Shown here: piece by piece, positions 7,932 through 13,802 of the stretch
How positions within the stretch are numbered: the stretch's first letter is position 1
Layout of the letters: each line of letters starts with the position of its first letter
DNA from: Gemmatimonadota bacterium
Lineage (GTDB): Bacteria; Gemmatimonadota; Gemmatimonadetes; Gemmatimonadales; Gemmatimonadaceae
Direction: 5' to 3'
Assembly (NCBI GenBank): GCA_028287205.1
Contig: JAQBQC010000490.1
Location: forward strand, 1 to 14,980
Length of the DNA: 14,980 nt
The notes under the pieces: model-generated
Seen by the model: the letters and a program-made list of their open reading frames with translations, nothing else
Databases searched by the model: none
Told to the model about the DNA's origin: nothing
Program-made: the position numbers and the translations under genes

Positions 7932-9241
7932 TTCGTGGTTACCCCGGTATAGAGACGCAGCGCCGCCGCGGCCGTGTTCGCGGCGACGAGATCGTCGATC
8001 AGTTCGGCGAGCGTATCACGTGCATTTCGCTGCGCTTCGAGCACGGTGGTCAGTGGATAGGAACCCTCCACATAGGCCTGCAAGGACAGGCGCGCGACGC
8101 GGTTCGCGGTCTCGACGAGCTGCCGGTCGCGCGCGACGCGCTGCGATGCGGCGATGAGATCACTCCTCGCCCTCGCGATCAACGCAGCGCTCCCTCGCTG
8201 CGCCGCCGCGAGCTCGGCGCGCGCGCGGTCGCGCTCGGCCTGGGCCACGGCCACCGCGCCCTGTCCCTGGTTGAACAGCGGGAGAGGAATCGACACGCCG
8301 ACGGTCGGCAGAATACCCGGCTCGGCGCCGGTGGGATCGTGGTTCTCGATGCCGGCCTGCAGCGCGAGCCCGCTCCAGATATTGCGCCGCTCGAGCGCGA
8401 GCGTCCTCTCGGCCGCCTGCAGATCGCGTTGCGCAGCGGCCACCGACAATGGTGTCGCGTTCGGCGCCAGTGAATCGGGCGCGACAATCGTATCGAGCCG
8501 CGGAACGTCCAGGCTGTCGGCGACGGTGATCGTCTGTTGGCCCACCGGAAGTCCGAGCGCCTGCTGCAGCTCGAGCGTGGCCGCGACTGCCGCCTGGGAA
8601 TCGGCGGCGGCGAGATTGCGCGCACGGCCGGCGCTGATGCGCGCAACGTCGACATCGAGGTCGCTCGCGTCGCCCGCGCTGCGCCGCACCTCCGCGATGG
8701 TCAACAGGCTGTCCGCATCCATCGCATTCCGCAGCGACAGGCGTGCACGTGCGCGGCGCGCCGAGGCGAGCGTGTACGAGGTGTCGGCGTCGAGACGGAT
8801 CGCTGCGCGCTCGAACTCCAGGCGCAGTTGCGCGGCCTCGCTCGTCGAGCGCGCCGCCGCTATGCGAAGATTTCGCAGCGTCAGAAAGTCGAGCGGAAAG
8901 TCGACGGACGCGTGGTACTGCGGCAGCGACTTGCTGTACGAGGCAATGAGCAGCGGATTCGCGAACATCCCTGCCTCGCGTACGCGCGCAGCTGCCGAAC
9001 GGGCTGTCGCGTTGGCGATGGCGGCGCGCGAGCCGTGCGCGAGCGCAAGCGAGATCGCGCTGTCGCGCGTGATTGCGACGAGCGGCGTCGGTTGCTGGGC
9101 CTGCACTCGCGCGAAGCCGCCCCCGAGCAACATCGCGGCGCACGCCACCATGCGCACGACCGTCGTCGCGGAGGGGCTCACCGACGGATGATCGCGCGGA
9201 GACATCGAGGGAACGATGCGGGAGATAGCTGTCGTATCCAT
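7928..9241 (-). CDS. TolC-family outer-membrane efflux channel
   Basis: From ATG 9241 it encodes 437 residues, typical of outer-membrane factors (400-480). There is a signal-peptide-like stretch (VVRMVACAAMLLGGGFARVQAQ) about 28-49 residues in. Two long alpha-helical repeats follow, rich in Ala, Arg, Glu and Asp. Family landmarks include ISLALAHGSRAAIANA in repeat one and VSIPLPLFNQGQGAVAVAQAE in repeat two. The channel forms a trimer carrying substrates from the pump-adaptor complex across the outer membrane. The frame is open to 9400, inside the kinase gene, but the extra N-terminus is Arg-rich and unlikely. Other possible starts are ATG 9205 and ATG 9151; none has a good Shine-Dalgarno, so the exact start is uncertain. 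It follows the kinase gene by 53 nt and overlaps the adaptor by ATGA. Confidence 0.93.
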   Translation of the reverse strand: MDTTAISRIVPSMSPRDHPSVSPSATTVVRMVACAAMLLGGGFARVQAQQPTPLVAITRDSAISLALAHGSRAAIANATARSAAARVREAGMFANPLLIASYSKSLPQYHASVDFPLDFLTLRNLRIAAARSTSEAAQLRLEFERAAIRLDADTSYTLASARRARARLSLRNAMDADSLLTIAEVRRSAGDASDLDVDVARISAGRARNLAAADSQAAVAATLELQQALGLPVGQQTITVADSLDVPRLDTIVAPDSLAPNATPLSVAAAQRDLQAAERTLALERRNIWSGLALQAGIENHDPTGAEPGILPTVGVSIPLPLFNQGQGAVAVAQAERDRARAELAAAQRGSAALIARARSDLIAASQRVARDRQLVETANRVARLSLQAYVEGSYPLTTVLEAQRNARDTLAELIDDLVAANTAAAALRLYTGVTTK

Positions 9242-9246
9242 TACAC

Positions 9247-9262
9247 GGCGGAATTTGCCGCC
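9247..9262 (-). repeat. Small hairpin between kinase and channel genes
   Basis: GGCGG, 6 nt, CCGCC: a perfect 5-bp stem that ends 5 nt before the ATG at 9241 when read as minus-strand RNA. There is no U-tract, so it is not an intrinsic terminator. It sits in the only sizeable gap between the regulator pair and the three efflux genes and could affect initiation at the channel gene. A 5-bp GC-rich stem can arise by chance in such DNA. Confidence 0.35.
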
Positions 9263-9294
9263 CTGGCGAGCCGCACTTTGCACTGTGATTGCCT

Positions 9295-10623
9295 CTAGCC
9301 CTGCGCGATGGCCACTGCGGGAAAGCGCACGGTTACGTGCGTCCCGCGCTCTGCCGCTGGTGAGATCGTGATCTGCGCGCCGTGCTCGTCCGCGATCCAC
9401 TTGGCAATCGCGAGGCCAAGGCCGGCGCCGACGGTCGCACCTCGCACGCTGTCCGCGCGGTAGAAACGATCGAACGCGCGAGGAACATCGGCGCTGGCGA
9501 TGCCCACTCCTTCGTCCTCGACTTCGATCGTCGCCACATCCGATGCCGAGTGCACGCTGATCGCCACCGTGCCCCCTGTGTGGCTGAACTTGATCGCGTT
9601 GTCGAGGAGGATGAGCACGAGCTGCCGCAGAAGTGTCGCATCGCCGTTGATCACCGCCTCTTCGGCTTCGGCGACATCGAGCTTGATCTCGCGCCGCGAT
9701 GCGATCCAGCCCGCGGTCGTCACCGCCTCGAGCACCACCTCATCGAGCTGCACGCGGGTGGGCGCGAAGGGGCGTCCGTCCGCATCCGCGCGCGCGAGGG
9801 TGAAGAGATCGTTCACGAGCGTGGCGAGCCGCTCTACCTCCACGCGCAGCTCCGCGAGCGTCGTCTCGTATGTCGCGGCGTCGCGCGGGCGCTCGAGCGT
9901 GACATCGACGCGGCTCCGGATCACCGCCACGGGCGTACGCAGCTCGTGCGCGGCATCCGCCATGAAGCGGCGCATCTGCTCCATCGTCGCCTCCACCGGC
10001 GCAACGGACTTCTGCGCGAGCAGCCAGCCGCCGCTCGCCACCAGCACGAGACCGAACGCTCCCAGCGCGCCCGCGAGCTCGAGCAGCGTGGCGTACCGAT
10101 CGTCGATCGTGTCGCGATTCACCGATGCTGCCGCGACATACTGCTTGCCGCCACTCGTCGTGAATCGCTCGGCGTACACCTGCAAGGTCAGATCGTGCGG
10201 AGCCTCCCAGTGTCTCGTGCTCGAGCCCTTTGCGGCCGCCTGGCGCGCGAGCGACTGGATCGCGGTATCCGCTGTCGGTGGCGTGAGCGGGCGCCCCGAG
10301 AGGTCGAACAGATAGAGCTCCCGCTCCGGAATTCTGAGCTCGTCAATCGCATCGATCGCTCCGGCGCCGGGAAGCGCTCGCTCCTGTTCTCGCCGCTCCG
10401 CAGCGCGCGCGATCTCTCTCGTCGATGCGCGCAGCGAAGCGTCGAGACTCACGGACACATCGTGCGCGAGCGCCGCGAAGAGGAGCGCGCCGAGCATCGC
10501 GAGCACGATCGCGAAGGTGCCGACGTACCATGCCGTGACGCGCAGCCGCAGCCGCCGGAGCGCACGCGCCGCCGAAGCAGACGGCCGAGTGCTCCTTGCG
10601 TCCGGAACGCCGGATGGCGTCAA
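9295..10623 (-). CDS. Sensor histidine kinase (HisKA / HATPase_c), partner of the adjacent regulator
   Basis: This 442-residue membrane kinase has TM1 at about 31-53, a periplasmic sensor of roughly 125 residues (54-178) with no recognised fold, and TM2 at about 180-203. The phospho-acceptor box is MADAAHELRTPVAVI with H226. The catalytic ATPase domain shows the N box (LILLDNAIKFSH, N342), G1 (VEDEGVGIA, D370), the F box (FDRFYRAD) and G2 (VGAGLGLAIAKW). It resembles EnvZ/CusS-type kinases that sense envelope conditions and phosphorylate an OmpR-type regulator. No HAMP domain is obvious; only about 15 residues separate TM2 from the H box. The start is TTG at 10623, overlapping the regulator's stop as TTGA, which argues for translational coupling. 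The location before the efflux genes says it controls them. Confidence 0.95.
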   Translation of the reverse strand: MTPSGVPDARSTRPSASAARALRRLRLRVTAWYVGTFAIVLAMLGALLFAALAHDVSVSLDASLRASTREIARAAERREQERALPGAGAIDAIDELRIPERELYLFDLSGRPLTPPTADTAIQSLARQAAAKGSSTRHWEAPHDLTLQVYAERFTTSGGKQYVAAASVNRDTIDDRYATLLELAGALGAFGLVLVASGGWLLAQKSVAPVEATMEQMRRFMADAAHELRTPVAVIRSRVDVTLERPRDAATYETTLAELRVEVERLATLVNDLFTLARADADGRPFAPTRVQLDEVVLEAVTTAGWIASRREIKLDVAEAEEAVINGDATLLRQLVLILLDNAIKFSHTGGTVAISVHSASDVATIEVEDEGVGIASADVPRAFDRFYRADSVRGATVGAGLGLAIAKWIADEHGAQITISPAAERGTHVTVRFPAVAIAQG

Positions 10624-11288
10624 GGTCCGAAGCGGTAGCCGGAGCCGCGCAGCGTGTGGATGAGCTTGGGCTCGAATTCGTCGTCGATCTTGCGCCGCAA
10701 CCGGCGCACCAGCACTTCGAGCACATTCGTGAATGGATCGTGATTCTCATCCCACACGTGCGCCGTGATCGATGCGCGATCGACGACCACGCCGGCGTGC
10801 GTCACGAAGAACTCGAGCAGCGCGAACTCCTTGGCGGTGAGGCGGATGGACGTCCCCTTCCGCGATACGACGTGAGACGTGAGGTCCACGTGCAGATCCG
10901 CAATGTCATGCTCGGCGGATGCGATCGCGGGACGCCGGCGGCCGAGCGCGCGCACGCGCGCGACGAGCTCGCGGAAGGCGAAGGGCTTGATCAGGTAGTC
11001 GTCCGCTCCGGCCTCCAGCCCGAGCACCCTGTCGTCGACGGCATCGCGCGCCGTCAACATCAGAATCGGCGTGGTGATGCCACGTTCGCGGATCCACGCA
11101 CACAGTTCGAAGCCGGAGCCGTCGGGAAGCATCACGTCGAGCACGATCACGTCGTAGTCGCCGAGCTCCGCGCGCTCGCGGCCCTCGCGCGCGTTCACCG
11201 CGACCACGACGACGAGGTGCTGTTCTCGCATTCCAGCAACCACGATATCGGCCAGTGACCGGTCGTCCTCGACGAGAAGAACGCGCAT
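10620..11288 (-). CDS. OmpR/PhoB-family response regulator of the efflux operon
   Basis: This 222-residue protein has a receiver domain (1-115) with the acidic pair D8/D9, phospho-acceptor D51 (VIVLDVMLPDGSG), T79 (LMLTARD) and K101 (DDYLIKPFAF), so all switch residues are present. A C-terminal winged-helix DNA-binding domain (about 128-222) shows LTAKEFALLEFF, the recognition helix VLEVLVRRLRRKID and the wing TLRGSGYRF. When phosphorylated by the partner kinase it should bind direct repeats near promoters; its target is probably its own operon, by analogy with CusR/CzcR-like systems. The ATG at 11288 lacks a clear Shine-Dalgarno. It lies 32 nt after the YncE-like gene, close enough for shared transcription, and overlaps the kinase start by 4 nt. 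Confidence 0.96.
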   Translation of the reverse strand: MRVLLVEDDRSLADIVVAGMREQHLVVVVAVNAREGRERAELGDYDVIVLDVMLPDGSGFELCAWIRERGITTPILMLTARDAVDDRVLGLEAGADDYLIKPFAFRELVARVRALGRRRPAIASAEHDIADLHVDLTSHVVSRKGTSIRLTAKEFALLEFFVTHAGVVVDRASITAHVWDENHDPFTNVLEVLVRRLRRKIDDEFEPKLIHTLRGSGYRFGP

Positions 11289-11320
11289 GGCGGAAAGCTA
11301 CGCCCGCGAGTGGCGTTCAG

Positions 11321-12385
11321 TCACTGCCCGAGCACCAGCAGAACGAAGCTGTTCGGAAGAATGGGCGGGCGGCGGCGCGGGTTGTCCGGCGTCGCATGTT
11401 CGGGAACGGGGCCGAATTTCGCCGTGACGGTGTAGAGCCGGTGCGAAGCGTGATCGAGCTCCATCGTGCGCGCGCCTGGCGCGGTCGCGATCGTCTGTGC
11501 CACGGAGAACTTTTCCGGACTGTCCTCGTGCACGACGGTGATCGATCCTTCGCCGTTGGACGAGAACGCGAGGCCGGTGCCGGGATCGAAGCGATCGGCA
11601 TCGACGCCACTGCCGATGGGAGCAGTCGAGAGCACCTTGCCCGCGCCGTAGTCCGATATCGCCATCATCTTGTTCTCGCAGCCGCTGAACAGCCGATGAT
11701 GCGCGATGTCGATGGCGAGCCCCGATGGTGATTCGCACGGCGCGAGCGACCAGCGTCTCGTGACACGGTTCGCTCTCGCGTCGATCTCGACGACCGCGCT
11801 GCTGTCTTCGAGATTCACGAACACCTTCCCCATGCCGTCGGACACCGCGAACTCCGGGCTGCCGCCGAGCGGAATGGTGGCGACACTCTTTCCCGTCCGG
11901 CCGTCTATCACGGTCGCGCTATTGCCGCTGCCGTTGAACGAGAACGCGTGACCGGATCCCTCATCGAAGATGAGTGCATCCGCGCCTGCACCAGCCTTCG
12001 CTGCCCCGAGCACCTTGAGCGTCGCGAGATCGAACATCGTGACCGAGCTGTCACCGCTTGCCGTGACGAAGCCGTGCTGCGAGTGATAGTCGAGCGCGAC
12101 TCCATGTGTGCGATGCAGCCCCGGGATCTCGCCGAGGAGCTTTCCCGAGCTCTGGTCGATGACCATCACGCGATCGTTGCGAGCCACGAACAGCCGATGG
12201 TAGACCGTGTCGAGCGTGAGGTAGTCCCACCCGCCATCGCCGCCGAGCGTATACGACGCGATCTGGTGGTAGGGAGCGGCGCTCTGCGCGGCGAGCTGTA
12301 CGGCGGCAGCGACGAGCAATGCTGCGGTCCCAATGACGACGTGGACTGCGCGATGACGTGGGCGATGGAGTGCGGCGAGGTGCAT
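11321..12385 (-). CDS. YncE-like exported YVTN beta-propeller protein
   Basis: From ATG 12385 it encodes 354 residues; a TTG at 12436 would add 17. A signal peptide is visible (RHRAVHVVIGTAALLVAAAVQLAAQS). The rest repeats short beta-propeller blades of YVTN/NHL style, with phrases such as HRLFVARNDRVMVIDQSSGKLL, SVTMFDLATLKVLG, TVIDGRTGKSVATIPLGG, KVFVNLEDSSAVVEIDARAN and HRLYTVTAKFGPVPE, each blade roughly 40-45 residues. The family is periplasmic or secreted; its molecular role is poorly known, and binding of a ligand or metal is only a suggestion. It is the first gene of the minus-strand block, 32 nt before the response regulator, so it may share the operon promoter and act as an accessory periplasmic factor. 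Neither start has a strong Shine-Dalgarno. Confidence 0.85.
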   Translation of the reverse strand: MHLAALHRPRHRAVHVVIGTAALLVAAAVQLAAQSAAPYHQIASYTLGGDGGWDYLTLDTVYHRLFVARNDRVMVIDQSSGKLLGEIPGLHRTHGVALDYHSQHGFVTASGDSSVTMFDLATLKVLGAAKAGAGADALIFDEGSGHAFSFNGSGNSATVIDGRTGKSVATIPLGGSPEFAVSDGMGKVFVNLEDSSAVVEIDARANRVTRRWSLAPCESPSGLAIDIAHHRLFSGCENKMMAISDYGAGKVLSTAPIGSGVDADRFDPGTGLAFSSNGEGSITVVHEDSPEKFSVAQTIATAPGARTMELDHASHRLYTVTAKFGPVPEHATPDNPRRRPPILPNSFVLLVLGQ

Positions 12386-12668
12386 GCGTAATGACTGAAA
12401 ATGAAGTGCCGAGACGTGCAGAGCAGCTCGCCGCAAAAGTTACGGCTGAAATCTGTCGACAGCCTTACACCTCGCATGGCACGCGTCACGATCGTGCATC
12501 GCTGCACGTGCCAATCGAATCCATTTGAGAGAGGCCCGATTTTCGATTGGAATCCCGCGGGTGCCAATTGACGCGGCTGGCGTGTGCTTTTCTTCCGATG
12601 TTTCGGAACGCCCCTTGCCTACCAGCAAGCGAGTTGGACGATTCACATCACTCGAACGGATACCACCG
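12386..12668. promoter_or_regulatory. Divergent control region between the efflux block and the DksA-like gene
   Basis: The 283 nt hold no convincing gene. They must contain the promoters for the YncE-led minus-strand block and for the DksA-like gene. No consensus -35/-10 pair is persuasive. The region is full of short perfect symmetries: CTGTCGACAG (12453-12462), CACGATCGTG (12487-12496), GTGCA-4-TGCAC (12494-12507), GGCACG/CGTGCC (12478-12483 and 12507-12512) and CCAATCGAA/TTCGATTGG (12511-12519 and 12542-12550). Near the YncE start AATGA recurs with a 10-nt period (12390-12394, 12400-12404). Regulatory role is inferred from position and symmetry. Confidence 0.55.
12511..12550. repeat. 9-bp perfect inverted repeat upstream of the DksA-like gene
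   Basis: CCAATCGAA at 12511-12519 is matched by its exact reverse complement at 12542-12550, 22 nt apart. The left arm is also part of a direct repeat, GTGCCAATCGA (12508-12518) versus GTGCCAATTGA (12561-12571), identical at 10 of 11 bases. It is a candidate operator. Confidence 0.5.
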
Positions 12669-13037
12669 ATGGCACTCTCCGCGGCACAACTCAAGCACTT
12701 CGAGGAGCGTCTTCTGCAGGAGCGCGCAGCGCTGCAGCGAGAGCTTCAGCGGTACACCGGCGCCGAAGCGGCGGATGATGAGCAGGAGCAGTCCGGCGAC
12801 CTGACCAAGCTGCCGTTCCATCCAGCCGATCTCGGCACCGATACCATCAATGCCGAGATCGAGGCATCCAATGCGACGCGCGAGTCGGCCGAGCTCGCGG
12901 AGATCGATGCGGCGCTCGAGCGCCTGTATCAGACTCCGGAGAAGTTCGGCATCGACGAGAACACCAACAAGCCGATTCCGCTCGAGCGCCTGGAGGTCAT
13001 TCCGTGGGCGCGCACGGGCACGCAGGGACGCCGCTAG
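12669..13037 (+). CDS. DksA/TraR-like protein lacking all zinc-finger cysteines
   Basis: The 122-residue protein has an N-terminal helical hairpin (about 5-30 and 57-90, LKHFEERLLQERAALQREL and IEASNATRESAELAEIDAALERL). A C-terminal segment matches the DksA/TraR finger region in sequence: YQTPEKFGIDENTNKPIPLERLEVIPWART. In the family this reads YGxCxxCGxPIPxxRLxAxPxAxxCxxC; here the Cys positions are Asp, Thr, Gly or other residues, and the whole protein contains no Cys. DksA proteins enter the RNA polymerase secondary channel and tune transcription, often with ppGpp; whether this one does is inference. I chose ATG 12669 because homologs start at an equivalent M-A-L-S; an in-frame TTG at 12525 would swallow the control region. 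It ends 3 nt before the convergent lipoprotein gene's stop. Confidence 0.88.
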   Translation: MALSAAQLKHFEERLLQERAALQRELQRYTGAEAADDEQEQSGDLTKLPFHPADLGTDTINAEIEASNATRESAELAEIDAALERLYQTPEKFGIDENTNKPIPLERLEVIPWARTGTQGRR

Positions 13038-13040
13038 CCG

Positions 13041-13613
13041 CTACGGTTTGGCGGCAGGAGTCGAGTCCCACTTGAGCACCGCTCCCTTCTGCCCCGGCTT
13101 CACATCCACCGGCGCACCGAGCATGGCGCCGAGCGTGCTGCGTGCAGCGACGGTCACCGGCACAGCGCTCGAGAGCGTGAGCGTCGGATTGCCAAGAAAC
13201 ATCGTGGTGCCCCCGATGTAGATCCGTCGCGCGCGGCCGCCGCACATCGCGTGTGCATCGCGGCCCGCGACCAGCTCCGCCTTGAGATCGCCCGGCGCGG
13301 CGGGGACGACGTTGATCATCACGTGCGACGCGCGCTGCGCGGCGTCGCCGTTCACGATGAGATCGACGCGCGCGCCCATCGCCGAGTCGCCCGTCTCAGC
13401 GCCGCAGAAGCCATCCAGCATGATCATGGCGGAATCGCCCATCATCATCCCCATCTGTGCACGCGGTGCGGCGGGTGCGGGCGCCGCCGCGGATGTCGCG
13501 CCCATCGCGGCAGCGCTGTCGCCGTTGGAGGGAGCGCCCTTCGTGCAGGCGGCGGCCGCACCGAAGGCGACGGCGAGCGCAAACGAGATGCGGGTGTTTC
13601 TTGTCGCGATCAT
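13041..13613 (-). CDS. Putative small lipoprotein of unknown function
   Basis: From ATG 13613 (GAGAG lies 5 nt upstream, the best ribosome-binding site among the options 13724, 13625 and 13613) it encodes 190 residues. A signal peptide (RISFALAVAFGAAAACTKG) leads to a Cys at 23 in AAAC, a weak lipobox. An Ala/Pro/Ser-rich linker follows (about 27-52), then a Met-rich patch QMGMMMGDSAMIM (53-65), and a compact domain with two further Cys (C70 in GFCGAE, C124 in MCGGR) that could form a disulfide. The C-terminal part looks beta-rich (RIYIGGTTMFLGNPTLTLSSAVPVTV). I do not recognise a family. It faces the DksA-like gene tail to tail and is divergent from the secreted protein gene at 13803. Confidence 0.7.
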   Translation of the reverse strand: MIATRNTRISFALAVAFGAAAACTKGAPSNGDSAAAMGATSAAAPAPAAPRAQMGMMMGDSAMIMLDGFCGAETGDSAMGARVDLIVNGDAAQRASHVMINVVPAAPGDLKAELVAGRDAHAMCGGRARRIYIGGTTMFLGNPTLTLSSAVPVTVAARSTLGAMLGAPVDVKPGQKGAVLKWDSTPAAKP

Positions 13614-13802
13614 CAGAGCTCTCATGTGGGAAGAGGACGGGGAAGGTACGAGGCCGGGTGGGTGAAGGGCCAGAACGAACAACCCGCAAAGAATCGTTGT
13701 GCATCGTTGGAATAAACAAATCATTGCGTTTTGGGGTCCCTCGCTTAGGGTGTGGGCGCACAGGTCGTGGCGACCTCATCCCTTAGGCGAGGTATCAGGC
13801 TC
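13614..13802. promoter_or_regulatory. Divergent intergenic region between the lipoprotein and secreted-protein genes
   Basis: The 189 nt contain an AT-richer stretch (about 13690-13735, unusual for this window) that probably holds the promoters. No clean -35/-10 pair stands out. The 3' half is the structured leader of the secreted-protein gene. Confidence 0.45.
13739..13792 (+). ncRNA. Predicted structured 5' leader pairing the ribosome-binding site
   Basis: As RNA, 13739-13750 can pair with 13781-13792 in 12 consecutive pairs, two of them G-U. Between the arms AGGTCG-TGG-CGACCT (13762-13776) forms a second perfect 6-bp hairpin. The right arm contains GAGG (13789-13792), the only Shine-Dalgarno-like sequence ahead of the ATG at 13803, so the fold would hide it. 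The G-U pairs suggest a structure meant for RNA rather than a DNA operator. It resembles no riboswitch or thermometer class I know. Assignment as a regulator is inference; if translation began at GTG 13752 the region would be partly coding. Confidence 0.45.

Noticed and set aside
6795..8157. Two long + strand frames antisense to the adaptor and channel genes
   Set aside because: No domain, signal peptide or ribosome-binding site; the minus-strand genes explain the region fully.
9382..10638. 418-codon open frame on + antisense to the histidine kinase
   Set aside because: Charged low-complexity product without motifs, while the minus strand carries all kinase boxes; codon-bias shadow.
12390..12404. 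AATGA-5-AATGA direct repeat near the YncE-like start as an OmpR-type box
   Set aside because: The 10-nt period fits such regulators, but two 5-mers are too short and lie only 5 nt before the start codon; noted within the control region only.
12568..12596. TTGACG followed 17 nt later by TCTTCC as a promoter for the DksA-like gene
   Set aside because: The -35 is good but the -10 matches only two of six consensus bases; not enough to call.
13030..13055. GCCGC/GCGGC inverted repeat between the convergent DksA-like and lipoprotein genes as a bidirectional terminator
   Set aside because: Only 5 bp with a long loop and no T run on either strand.
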